64,000 nucleotides of DNA from JAHEZL01 sp964406465 (GTDB lineage Bacteria; Bacteroidota; Bacteroidia; Flavobacteriales_C; GCA-002722245). Within the stretch, counting starts at the first letter, position 1; every line of letters starts with the position of its first letter. The notes under the pieces are model-generated. The model was not told the DNA's origin, ran no database searches, and worked only from the letters and a program-made list of their open reading frames with translations. Below, in pieces: positions 49,462 through 57,961 of the stretch. The DNA lies in contig CAYORT010000010.1 in the NCBI GenBank assembly GCA_964406465.1, forward strand, positions 40,365 to 104,364. The letters run 5' to 3'. The translations under genes were made by a program, and so were the position numbers.

Positions 49462-50395
49462 ATAACTTATTTTTAGCTATTTCATTAAGTACGCCTTCTT
49501 TGAGAGCGTATTTCGATAGATATAAATTTTTAATGTTTGCTTTCTCCAACACAAGATTTACAAGAATTGTTCCAAGAACTATCATGTCTGTTCTCATAAA
49601 AATTAGTCCGGGCATCTCCATTCTCTCTTCAAAAGTGGAAGGAAGAAGCATCTTATGAATTTCGCGGTAATCGGCAAGAGGGATTGTTTCGTATGTGCTT
49701 TCAGTATTTAGTTTAATTCCCTTTTTTGCGCAAATCATTTCGTGAAAGGAGCTAAAACAGCCTGCGCATCCAATCATTTCTGAAATAGGAAATTGTTGAA
49801 GTGCATTCCACAGTATTTGCATTTCACTGTCTAGATACTCTTCAACTGTTTTAATTTCTTCGATTTTCATCGGATTAGAGGGAGAAAATTTGTACATCAA
49901 TCGGGCTACCCCCAAATTAAAGCTATGTCGCCAAAATATCTTGTCTTTATTGCCAATGATAAATTCGTTGCTCCCTCCACCAACATCCATGACTAATTTT
50001 AGTGTGTCATCAAATGGAAATGATAATTGTACTCCTTTATAAATTAATTCTGCCTCACGATTGCCATCAATGATGGTAATGTTAATTCCCGTTTCTTTTT
50101 TTGCTACTTCAACAAACTCATTGCCGTTAGCTGCGCCGCGCAGAGCAGAGGTGCCAAATGCAAAAATTTTTTCTACCTGATATTCGTTTGTAAATTCTTT
50201 CATGTCTCGCAGGCATTGAATACCGCGATCAAAGGCTGCTGGAATGATCTTGTTGTCGTTGATAGATTTTTCACCAATTTTTGAGGGAACTTGAGTGGTG
50301 TAAACTATTGTGTGTTTGCCAGTGGGAAGCAATTCTGCAATCAGTAGATTAAACGTGTTAGTTCCTAAATCTATGACTGCAACTTTCTTACTCAT
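49460..50395 (-). CDS. Ppx/GppA family phosphatase
   Basis: 311 residues, the short two-domain form. Actin-like ATPase fold with 'VAVIDLGTNTFNLLIAEL' (phosphate 1), 'LVMDVGGGSNEFIIGNKDKI' (phosphate 2) and 'MIGCAGCFSSFHEM'. The family degrades polyphosphate and/or pppGpp; the short form lacks the C-terminal HD-like part of E. coli Ppx. Activity cannot be settled from sequence. It overlaps the ABC permease stop by one base. Confidence 0.88.
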   Translation of the reverse strand: MSKKVAVIDLGTNTFNLLIAELLPTGKHTIVYTTQVPSKIGEKSINDNKIIPAAFDRGIQCLRDMKEFTNEYQVEKIFAFGTSALRGAANGNEFVEVAKKETGINITIIDGNREAELIYKGVQLSFPFDDTLKLVMDVGGGSNEFIIGNKDKIFWRHSFNLGVARLMYKFSPSNPMKIEEIKTVEEYLDSEMQILWNALQQFPISEMIGCAGCFSSFHEMICAKKGIKLNTESTYETIPLADYREIHKMLLPSTFEERMEMPGLIFMRTDMIVLGTILVNLVLEKANIKNLYLSKYALKEGVLNEIAKNKL

Positions 50396-51744
50396 TAGTT
50401 CTTATACTTTAACCATTTAAAAATGGTTTTATAACTTGCCTTCTGACCGTACATTAATATTCCTGTGCGATAAATTTTTGATGCTAATCTTGCAGATAAA
50501 ATGAAGCTGCCAATTAACAGAACCAATGATAACAAAGCTTCCCACCACTGAGAGCTAAGATCCATAAATGGCAAACGAGCCAGCATTACAACCGGAGAGG
50601 TGAGTGGAATTATACTCGTCCAAAAGGCTAAATCCCCATTCGGATTTTCATAAATACTTGTAGCAATGATGATGGCGATAATGATTGGAATGGTTACCGG
50701 CAATACAAATTGTTGTGTTTCTGTCTCCGAATCTACCGCAGCGCCTATTGATGCGTAGAACGAAGAGTAGAGTAGGTATCCTCCCAAAAAGAAAAGGGGA
50801 AAGAACAATAATATTTTAGGAAGCACTTCTTTTAGCTCGTCAATGTATAACAGCATTTCCTGTTCAGAAATTTCGGGGGCTTTGCCTATTTGTAAAGTTT
50901 CAGTGCTGTTGGGTAGGTTTTTCTGACCTAAAGTTTGTAGTGCCGATAATTGCTGTTGAGCCTTAGCAGAAGGGTCGGTAATAAAATAGCTTTTTGCCGA
51001 GACAAAAATTGTAGCCATGAAAATGATGAGAATCACAAATTGAGTTAGGCCTGTTAAAGCAATTCCAATGATTTTTCCGTAAAGTAATTGCAAGGGTTTA
51101 ACAGATGAGATAATTACTTCAACTATTCTGTTGGTTTTTTCCTCCATTATGCCACGCATCACTTGCACACCGTACAACATGATGAGAACATACATTAGCA
51201 TTCCCGCTATGATGCCTATTACCATTTGTACCTCAATGGATGTGCCTTCGTTGTAATAATTAACCGTAACATCATGAAGCTGTTTATCTAGGGCAACAAG
51301 GTTAATATTGGTTCCTTGCTTTACTGCCCATTTTACCCTTAAGTCTTGTAAATCTTTCTTAAGTTTTGTCATCGTGTTAAGTCCGGGATGATTCTTGTGC
51401 ATTACCGTTACAGCAGCATTTTCCATGAATTTTTCTGGAATTAACACAACAGCAGTATCGTCGGAATTCTGAAATCTATCGGCAACTAGAGAGTGATTTT
51501 GATCGGCATAAGTGGTAAGGTAAACAACATGATCTGAGTCGTAATACTTGATCACCGGCGCAATTTGGTGAGTGTAGTCAACTACCTGAACATAAATCGT
51601 TTTAAAATTATTCTGTTTGATAATTAGCGGAATAATAAAGGTGCAAGCAATCAATAGCGGACCCAATATCGACATTACAATGAACGAAGGTTTCCTAACC
51701 CTAGTAATGTATTCTCGCTTTATGATTAGTCCTGTTTTACCCAT
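50395..51744 (-). CDS. ABC-2 type transporter permease (NatB-like)
   Basis: 449 residues: N-terminal membrane helix ('PSFIVMSILGPLLIACTFII', ~19-38), a ~130-residue extracytoplasmic domain, then five or six helices beginning 'VQMVIGIIAGMLMYVLIMLY' with 'IMEEKTNRIVEVIISSVKPL' between the first two, the ABC-2 coupling-helix signature. Pairs with the ATPase upstream, overlapping by 8 bp. Substrate unknown; NatB-like members are linked to sodium or antibiotic efflux. Confidence 0.88.
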   Translation of the reverse strand: MGKTGLIIKREYITRVRKPSFIVMSILGPLLIACTFIIPLIIKQNNFKTIYVQVVDYTHQIAPVIKYYDSDHVVYLTTYADQNHSLVADRFQNSDDTAVVLIPEKFMENAAVTVMHKNHPGLNTMTKLKKDLQDLRVKWAVKQGTNINLVALDKQLHDVTVNYYNEGTSIEVQMVIGIIAGMLMYVLIMLYGVQVMRGIMEEKTNRIVEVIISSVKPLQLLYGKIIGIALTGLTQFVILIIFMATIFVSAKSYFITDPSAKAQQQLSALQTLGQKNLPNSTETLQIGKAPEISEQEMLLYIDELKEVLPKILLFFPLFFLGGYLLYSSFYASIGAAVDSETETQQFVLPVTIPIIIAIIIATSIYENPNGDLAFWTSIIPLTSPVVMLARLPFMDLSSQWWEALLSLVLLIGSFILSARLASKIYRTGILMYGQKASYKTIFKWLKYKN

Positions 51745-52651
51745 TGATTTCTCTTACTTTTTGAATGAATATGTCATTCATACTTGGAATCACTTCTTGC
51801 ACACTTTTAATTTTTACTGCTGGAACAAGGGCTGCCAATAAATCATTAATTGATTGATTGTCGACGCAACTTACAACAGCTCTCATATTCTCTTTTTCTC
51901 CTTCGTGATGAAGCAGCTTGTATCCTGCCCATAATGCAGTAGAAAAAGAAATCATGTTTCCTTCAAAGCGTATTTCGAAATGATTTGTTTTGTGTTTGTT
52001 TTTTATCGTCTCAACTCTGCCTTCTAATATTTTTTTCGAACGGTTGATGAGCGCTATTTTGTCGCACATTTCTTCAACCGATTTCATGTTGTGCGTTGAG
52101 AAAATGATGGTGGCGCCATCTTTTCTCAATTGCAGAATTTCATTTTTAATCATTTCTGCATTGATAGGATCGAAACCACTAAATGGCTCATCTAAGATCA
52201 ATAATTTGGGTTCGTGAATCACTGTAACTATAAACTGAACCTTTTGCTGCATACCCTTAGAAAGGTCTTCTACTTTGCGGTTCCACCAGTTTCCTATATC
52301 GAACTTTTCAAACCAAAATTTCAGTCTTTTTTTTGCCTCATGTTTATCTAATCCCTTCAGCTGAGCCAAGTACATCACTTGCTCACCAACTTTCATCTTT
52401 CTATATAATCCGCGTTCTTCTGGCAAATAACCAATCATTTCAACGTGACGGCGTTCTAAAGGCTGGTCGTTAAATAGGATTCTACCCGAATCGGGCGCAG
52501 TAATTTGATTGATGATTCTAATGAGAGATGTTTTACCTGCTCCATTAGGCCCAAGTAAACCATAAATACATTTCTCAGGAATGTATAAAGTTACATCGTC
52601 TAGCGCTTTGTAATCGCCGTAGAATTTGTTGATATTTTCAATGCTTATCAC
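51737..52651 (-). CDS. ABC transporter ATP-binding protein
   Basis: 304 residues. Walker A 'GLLGPNGAGKTSLI', Q-loop 'MIGYLPEERGLY', signature 'LSKGMQQKVQFI', Walker B 'LLILDEPFSGFDPINAEM' and H-loop 'FSTHNM', then a ~90-residue C-terminal regulatory part typical of NatA/DUF4162-type ATPases. It powers the adjacent ABC-2 permease. Confidence 0.93.
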   Translation of the reverse strand: MISIENINKFYGDYKALDDVTLYIPEKCIYGLLGPNGAGKTSLIRIINQITAPDSGRILFNDQPLERRHVEMIGYLPEERGLYRKMKVGEQVMYLAQLKGLDKHEAKKRLKFWFEKFDIGNWWNRKVEDLSKGMQQKVQFIVTVIHEPKLLILDEPFSGFDPINAEMIKNEILQLRKDGATIIFSTHNMKSVEEMCDKIALINRSKKILEGRVETIKNKHKTNHFEIRFEGNMISFSTALWAGYKLLHHEGEKENMRAVVSCVDNQSINDLLAALVPAVKIKSVQEVIPSMNDIFIQKVREING

Positions 52652-52710
52652 TGTGAGCTAAAATAAATTTTTTTTAGCTCAATATCTCACAAAGCTTGAA
52701 TAAATATGAA

Positions 52711-53595
52711 CTATCTTATTAACGTAACAAATCCCGTTAGGGTAGAGGCTACCGATTTATCTACGATGGTTGTTTCGTACTTTAGCACCCAGTAGTAAGT
52801 GCCGGGAGCACAATCTGAACCCTCACCATTTAACTTTCCATTCCACTCTGGTTGTTTGGTTGTGATGTCTTCTGCCTGCTCATACACTTTTATTCCCCAT
52901 CTGTCATAGATAGAAAAACTGTACTTGTCGATCTCCTTGAACATAAAAGGATGAAAAGTATTGTTGTGGGCATCTCCATTTGGCGTGAAAACATTGGGCA
53001 TCGTTAATCCAACCTCGATGAAAGAAATATCATCTAAAGCGAAGTCATTACCATTACTAATGGTGTTTTGATTTACAATGCATATCTCGGCGCTTGTTGC
53101 GGGGCCCGAATTCCAAATTTCATAAAACTGATTCCAGTCGCATTCTTTTGGTGTCAATTGAAATTCACTTCCCAATAGATTTCCGTTGATTGAAAATTGA
53201 AGTTTCGATGGGTTTGTGCTCAAAATTGAGGTTCCAAAAGTTGAGAATTTATAAAAGGTGTTGGGTTGAATATTATTGATTTGCTGACACCATACTTTTT
53301 CATTTTTTGTAGTAGCTCCATTAACAACCATGATATTATTTCCACCTGCAGTATGATTGGTGCAGTTTTTCCAACCTGCAAGTGCAGTAAATTGTCCGGA
53401 ATTGGTAGTTACGCAATAGTATTTCTCATTTACAATTGGAGCGTAAGGTGCCCAAGATGCTTTGGCATTACAATCGGCTGTGTATTGAGAAGTGAAGTCA
53501 AAATTCCCTAATTCGAAATCACCATTAGAGATTAAGTTTTGAGCAGCTACTGCGGCGCTCAACATTGAAAATACTAGGCTAAGTTTAAGTTTCAT
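52711..53595 (-). CDS. Secreted protein with T9SS type B (CHU_C / gliding motility-associated) C-terminal domain
   Basis: 294 residues from ATG 53595 (MKLKLSLVFSMLSAAVAAQ, a signal peptide); upstream start codons give no signal peptide at the N-terminus. A carbohydrate-binding-like beta domain (~20-190) starts 'NLISNGDFELGNFDF'. The sorting domain follows: 'MPNVFTPNGDAHNNTFHPFM', 'FSIYDRWGIKVYEQ', 'APGTYYWVLKYE', 'GFVTLIR' at the end. It is therefore exported by the type IX system. It contains several Cys pairs. The ligand is unknown. Confidence 0.88.
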   Translation of the reverse strand: MKLKLSLVFSMLSAAVAAQNLISNGDFELGNFDFTSQYTADCNAKASWAPYAPIVNEKYYCVTTNSGQFTALAGWKNCTNHTAGGNNIMVVNGATTKNEKVWCQQINNIQPNTFYKFSTFGTSILSTNPSKLQFSINGNLLGSEFQLTPKECDWNQFYEIWNSGPATSAEICIVNQNTISNGNDFALDDISFIEVGLTMPNVFTPNGDAHNNTFHPFMFKEIDKYSFSIYDRWGIKVYEQAEDITTKQPEWNGKLNGEGSDCAPGTYYWVLKYETTIVDKSVASTLTGFVTLIR

Positions 53596-53670
53596 AATTT
53601 TAGTTTTTTCCCCAATTACCAATTTACCAATTGATGTTTTGAAAAAAAAAATAAAATAATGCAATTCTTA

Positions 53671-54810
53671 CTATTCAAACATCTCTTTCATCCTTCCAAA
53701 AAAGCCTTTATCTTTTTTGCCCGGATTAGGTTTGAAGTTGTCTGAATCACGCAGGCCTTCCATTATCTTCTTTTCTTCTGATGATAATTTTTGCGGAGTC
53801 CAAACATTGATGTTTACCAATTGATCGCCTGTTTCGTATCGATTTATATCTGGTAACCCTTTATGTTTTAGTCGCAATATTTTACCTGGTTGAGTACCGG
53901 CTTCTATTTTAATTTTAACCTTACCATTTAAAGTAGGAACTACTGTTTCACCGCCAAGGGCAGCATCGGCAAAATTGATAAAAAGGTCGTAATGCAAATC
54001 GTTACCATCACGGGTGAACAATTCATGTTCTTTCTCTTCTATTACTACCAACAAATCACCATTAACTCCGCCTCTTGCTCCTGCATTTCCCATTCCGCTT
54101 ACTTGCAATTGCATTCCTTCTTGAACTCCAGCAGGTATGTTTATAGGTAAAACCGATTCTCCGCGCACTATACCTTCGCCACTGCACTTTTTACATTTAT
54201 GTTTGATGATGCTTCCTTCGCCGTTGCAGGTAGGGCACGGACTAGAACTTTGCATTTGTCCTAGAATAGTATTCGTAATTCTCGTTACGTGTCCGCTACC
54301 TTTGCAAGTACCACAAGTATCGCTTCCACCTTTGCCTTTTTCGGCCCCCGTTCCAGTGCACTCTTCGCAGGAAATGTATTTATTTACTTTGATTTTTTTC
54401 TCTACTCCTGTAAGTATTTCTTCTAGAGTTAAAGCAACTTTAACCCTAATGTTCGAACCTCTATTTACTCTTCTGCCACCACGCTGCCCGCCAAAACCTC
54501 CGCCGCCAAAAATATCTCCAAAGTGCGAGAAAATATCTTCCATATTCATTCCTCCACCAAATCCTCCACCACCTCCAGCAGCACCGCTCATTCCAGCATG
54601 ACCAAATTGATCGTAACGTTGTTTTTTATCCTTGTTACTTAAAACATCATAAGCTTCTGCAGCTTCCTTAAATTTATCTTCAGCTTCTTTATTGCCCGGA
54701 TTTTTATCAGGATGATATTGCAAAGCCATCTTACGATAAGCCTTTTTTATCTCATCATCTGAAGCGCTTCTGCTTACTCCTAATACTTCGTAATAATCTC
54801 TCTTTGCCAT
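53671..54810 (-). CDS. dnaJ: Molecular chaperone DnaJ
   Basis: 379 residues. J-domain (1-~70) with 'YHPDKNPGNKEAEDKF' (HPD), Gly/Phe linker (~75-115), and four CxxCxGxG zinc repeats ('CEECTGTG', 'CGTCKGSG', 'CPTCNGEG', 'CKKCSGEG'), then the C-terminal substrate-binding domains. It stimulates DnaK ATPase activity. It follows grpE by 40 bp; dnaK is not in the window. Confidence 0.96.
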   Translation of the reverse strand: MAKRDYYEVLGVSRSASDDEIKKAYRKMALQYHPDKNPGNKEAEDKFKEAAEAYDVLSNKDKKQRYDQFGHAGMSGAAGGGGGFGGGMNMEDIFSHFGDIFGGGGFGGQRGGRRVNRGSNIRVKVALTLEEILTGVEKKIKVNKYISCEECTGTGAEKGKGGSDTCGTCKGSGHVTRITNTILGQMQSSSPCPTCNGEGSIIKHKCKKCSGEGIVRGESVLPINIPAGVQEGMQLQVSGMGNAGARGGVNGDLLVVIEEKEHELFTRDGNDLHYDLFINFADAALGGETVVPTLNGKVKIKIEAGTQPGKILRLKHKGLPDINRYETGDQLVNINVWTPQKLSSEEKKIMEGLRDSDNFKPNPGKKDKGFFGRMKEMFE

Positions 54811-54850
54811 AATGTTTTATACTTCAATTGGTGCTCTTGATTCTCCACAA

Positions 54851-55369
54851 TTACTTTCCTACAATAACTTTTGCATATCTAATAATTTTTCCGTCGAGCA
54901 TGTATCCTTTCTCTACTACATCAACTATCTTTCCTTTTAAGTCTTCTGTTGGTGCTGGTATTTCTGTGATTGCTTCATGGTAATCAGCATCAAAATCTTT
55001 GTTTTGTGCTTCCATCTCTGCTAATCCTTTTTGTTTTAATGTGTTGATTAGCTTGCTGTGAATTAAATTAATACCTTCTCTTAGGCTGTCAATGTCAGTT
55101 GCAGTTTCTACCGATTTCAATGCTCTGTCGAAGTCGTCTAATGTTGGTAAAAATGATTTGAAGACATCGCTTGTGGCATTTTTATAAGCATCATTTTTTT
55201 CTTTGATGCTTCTTTTTCTAAAGTTGTCGAAATCTGAATAAAGACGTAAATATTTGTCATTCAATTCTGCCACTTTTGCCTCTTCACTCGGGGCAGTTTC
55301 TGTATTTTGCTCAGGAGTAGCTTCGTTTTGTACTTCTCCTGTCTCTTTTTCTTCAATGTTTTCGCTCAT
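54851..55369 (-). CDS. grpE: Nucleotide exchange factor GrpE
   Basis: 172 residues: a Glu/Thr-rich flexible N-terminus, a long helix with 'LNDKYLRLYSDFDNFRKRSI', and the beta domain ending 'VVEKGYMLDGKIIRYAKVIV'. It releases ADP from DnaK. It leads the grpE-dnaJ operon; a sigma-54-like promoter sequence sits just upstream and I find no CIRCE element. Confidence 0.95.
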   Translation of the reverse strand: MSENIEEKETGEVQNEATPEQNTETAPSEEAKVAELNDKYLRLYSDFDNFRKRSIKEKNDAYKNATSDVFKSFLPTLDDFDRALKSVETATDIDSLREGINLIHSKLINTLKQKGLAEMEAQNKDFDADYHEAITEIPAPTEDLKGKIVDVVEKGYMLDGKIIRYAKVIVGK

Positions 55370-55396
55370 TTTGGATAATTTTTGTGTGACCCATTT

Positions 55397-55413
55397 TGCT
55401 AAGATGGTGCCAA
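55397..55413 (-). promoter_or_regulatory. Candidate sigma-54 promoter upstream of grpE
   Basis: On the minus strand TTGGCAC-CATCT-TAGCA, close to TTGGCAC-N5-TTGCA, with the required 12-bp step between GG and GC. It predicts a start near 55386, 17 bp before the ATG. One site only, so chance is possible. Confidence 0.4.
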
Positions 55414-55440
55414 TGGGTTTATTTAGACAAATTGACAGTA

Positions 55441-55953
55441 TTACTTTTGTGAAAGTTCTTCTAAATAAGAAGATAGGAAGCTTCCCCTCAAGTCTTTTTT
55501 GATGATTTTTCCTTTTGGATCAACTAAAAAATTGGTGGGTAAACTTGTTACTCCATATTTTTTAGCAGAAGGAGACGAGTAGCTTAAAGAATCGAGCCCT
55601 TGATAGGCAAAAATTAATCCATCTTTTTGAATTGCTGATAGCCAACTAGCTCGACTTTTATCTAATGATACTTGGAATACTTCAAAGCCTTTTCCGTCTT
55701 TAAATGTGGCATTTCTATATTTTCTGTAAACAGAAGCGAGATTGCTGTTTTCCTTTCTGCACGGCCCGCAAAATGAAGCCCAAAAGTCAACCAAAACATA
55801 TTTGCCTTTTAACGAAGATAAGCGTATTGTTCCTCCCGATTTGCCTGCAACAGCGATATCAGGAGCATTTTGTCCTACACCCTGAAAAGTAGTAAAAGAA
55901 ACCGCGAAAATAGAAATCAAAACTATAATCGCGGTGCTTATTAAAAATCTCAT
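55441..55953 (-). CDS. TlpA-like thiol-disulfide oxidoreductase
   Basis: 170 residues. N-terminal signal or anchor (~1-23), then a thioredoxin fold of the AhpC/TSA-TlpA kind with 'GKYVLVDFWASFCGPCRKEN' (active-site CGPC) and the cis-Pro region 'GVTSLPTNFLVDPKGKII'. It acts in the periplasm to reduce or oxidise thiols, as in cytochrome c maturation or respiration; partner unknown. It lies 10 bp from murA. Confidence 0.88.
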   Translation of the reverse strand: MRFLISTAIIVLISIFAVSFTTFQGVGQNAPDIAVAGKSGGTIRLSSLKGKYVLVDFWASFCGPCRKENSNLASVYRKYRNATFKDGKGFEVFQVSLDKSRASWLSAIQKDGLIFAYQGLDSLSYSSPSAKKYGVTSLPTNFLVDPKGKIIKKDLRGSFLSSYLEELSQK

Positions 55954-55963
55954 TGTATCTTAT

Positions 55964-57271
55964 TTAATCAACTCTTTGAATTTTTGCGCCAATGGCATTC
56001 AAACGAGTGTCAATGTTTTGATATCCTCTATCAATTTGATCGATGTTGTAGATGGTGCTTTGCCCTTCTGCCGACATAGCAGCGATAAGCAAAGAAACAC
56101 CTGCGCGAATATCAGGAGAGGTCATTGAAATTCCTTTCAATTTGGTTTGACGATTTAATCCGATTACTGTAGCGCGATGTGGATCACATAAAATAATTTG
56201 TGCGCCCATATCAATTAGCTTATCAACAAAGAACAATCTGCTTTCGAACATCTTTTGGTGAACTAAAACTGTGCCTTTTGCCTGTGTTGCTGTTACCAAG
56301 ATGATGCTTAATAAATCGGGAGTAAATCCTGGCCAAGGCGCATCGGCAATGGTTAAGATAGAACCGTCAATAAATGAATCTACCGTATAATTTTCTTGAG
56401 ATGGTATAATTAAATCATCTCCTTTCAATTCCATTTGAATTCCAAGTCTTTGGAAAGTTCTAGGAATGATTCCTAGGTTTTCGTACGATACATCTTTAAT
56501 TCTAATTTCCGATTTGGTCATTGCCGCCAAACCAATGAAACTACCAATTTCAATCATATCAGGAAGTATAGTGTGCTCTGTTCCACCCAAAGAGCTAACG
56601 CCTTCAATGGTTAATAAATTAGAGCCTATTCCAGATATTTTTGCTCCCATGCGATTCAACATCTTGCAAAGTTGTTGCAAGTAAGGCTCGCATGCAGCGT
56701 AATATATCGTTGTTTTACCTTTTGCTAAAACTGCAGCCATCAATATATTGGCTGTGCCTGTTACCGATGCTTCGTCTAAAAGCATGTAACATCCTTTCAA
56801 GTTTTTTCCGTGAACTTTATAGAATTTACTAGCGGCTTGATATTCAAATTTCGCTCCCAACATTTGAAATCCGTCGAAATGGGTGTCCACTCTTCTTCTT
56901 CCAATTTTGTCACCACCAGGAGCAGGGATATAACCTTTTCCAAAACGACCCAACATCGGACCAACAATCATGATTGAACCACGCAAGGCAGCTCCTTTTT
57001 TCATGAACTCATCTGTCTCTAAATAATCAAGGTTGATGTCATCTGCCTGAAAATCGTAAGTGTCTTCGCTGATTTTTTCAACTTTTACACCCAAGCTTTT
57101 CAATAGATCAATGAGCTTATTTACATCAATGATATTTGGAACGTTTTTAATTCTAACTTTTTCGGGAGTAAGAAGAACTGCGCAAAGTATTTGTAAAGCT
57201 TCGTTTTTAGCGCCTTGAGGAATGATGTCTCCTTTTAACTTTGTTCCTCCCTGAATGATGAATTTACTCAT
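55964..57271 (-). CDS. murA: UDP-N-acetylglucosamine 1-carboxyvinyltransferase with Asp in place of catalytic Cys
   Basis: 435 residues, full length, with two inverse alpha-beta domains. It catalyses the first committed step of peptidoglycan synthesis. The active-site loop reads 'IPAPGGDKIGRRRVDTHFDG': residue 121 is Asp (codon GAC, 56911-56909), where E. coli has Cys115 (PGGCxIG). Such Asp forms are naturally insensitive to fosfomycin. Other conserved parts ('GAKNEALQILCAVLLT', 'LRGSIMIVGPMLGRFG', 'DRGYQNIDTRLNAIGAKIQR') are intact. It overlaps the DUF4290 gene by one base. Confidence 0.95.
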   Translation of the reverse strand: MSKFIIQGGTKLKGDIIPQGAKNEALQILCAVLLTPEKVRIKNVPNIIDVNKLIDLLKSLGVKVEKISEDTYDFQADDINLDYLETDEFMKKGAALRGSIMIVGPMLGRFGKGYIPAPGGDKIGRRRVDTHFDGFQMLGAKFEYQAASKFYKVHGKNLKGCYMLLDEASVTGTANILMAAVLAKGKTTIYYAACEPYLQQLCKMLNRMGAKISGIGSNLLTIEGVSSLGGTEHTILPDMIEIGSFIGLAAMTKSEIRIKDVSYENLGIIPRTFQRLGIQMELKGDDLIIPSQENYTVDSFIDGSILTIADAPWPGFTPDLLSIILVTATQAKGTVLVHQKMFESRLFFVDKLIDMGAQIILCDPHRATVIGLNRQTKLKGISMTSPDIRAGVSLLIAAMSAEGQSTIYNIDQIDRGYQNIDTRLNAIGAKIQRVD

Positions 57272-57939
57272 TATTTAAACCTTCTTTTATTGTTATTACT
57301 CTTACCAAAGAAACCGCCTTTCTTTTGGTGAAAGTTATTGCTTTTCTTTTGCTGACCTCCTTTGCCTCCTTGGTTTTTATTCACAGGAGCAGTGTTAGTT
57401 ACAATCACTTCAAGTTTTGTCTCGCTTGGTAGAGTAAGTCTTCCGCTTGATATTTGGTTTAAATGTTCTAAGATAATTCTGTCGCTCACCGAATCTTTAT
57501 TCCAGCTGATGTATGCTTTTTTCATCATGTTGGCTATGGTGATTGTTAATGCCAATTTTTCTTTTGGTTCTTCAATCAATACGGCCTTTTCTACAAGTCC
57601 TTCAATCACTGCACCGTAATGCTTGTTTTTTATTACCTTGTTAGGGTAATTCATTCTTTTGGGTTTCTCAAAAAGAACTTCCTTATCAGGGAAGGGGTAT
57701 GGCGAATCAACATCAAGTTTAAAATCAGACATGATGATCATCTGATCCCATAATTTGTGCTTGTAGTCGGTTACTTCTTTAGAGTTGGGGTTAAGCTGAC
57801 TCATTACCTTTACGATAGAACGCGCCACTAAATTTCTAACTTCTCTTTCGTTCACTGTCATCGCAAAGCGAATCATGTTTTGAACATTTCTTCCGTATTC
57901 GGGAATGATCATTTTCCCTCTCTGTGTATTATATTCCAT
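57271..57939 (-). CDS. DUF4290 family protein
   Basis: 222 residues: helical domain ~1-180 starting 'MEYNTQRGKMIIPEYGRNVQ', a family signature, with 'KLWDQMIIMSDFKLDVDSPY'. A basic, Asn/Gln/Gly/Lys-rich tail (~185-222, 'KNNNKRRFK'-like) suggests nucleic-acid or membrane contact. It is conserved beside murA in Bacteroidota. Function unknown. Overlaps murA. Confidence 0.85.
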   Translation of the reverse strand: MEYNTQRGKMIIPEYGRNVQNMIRFAMTVNEREVRNLVARSIVKVMSQLNPNSKEVTDYKHKLWDQMIIMSDFKLDVDSPYPFPDKEVLFEKPKRMNYPNKVIKNKHYGAVIEGLVEKAVLIEEPKEKLALTITIANMMKKAYISWNKDSVSDRIILEHLNQISSGRLTLPSETKLEVIVTNTAPVNKNQGGKGGQQKKSNNFHQKKGGFFGKSNNNKRRFK

Positions 57940-57961
57940 GGATTTTTATTGGATTGAGCCA

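Noticed and set aside
52655..52680. GAGCTAAAA / TTTTAGCTC hairpin between the CHU_C protein gene and the ABC ATPase as a terminator
   Set aside because: No T-run follows on the minus strand and it lies only a few bases from the ATPase start; too weak to annotate.
54137..54601. Plus-strand frame of ~154 codons opposite dnaJ
   Set aside because: A Pro/Leu-rich shadow created by the Gly-rich and Cys-rich dnaJ sequence.
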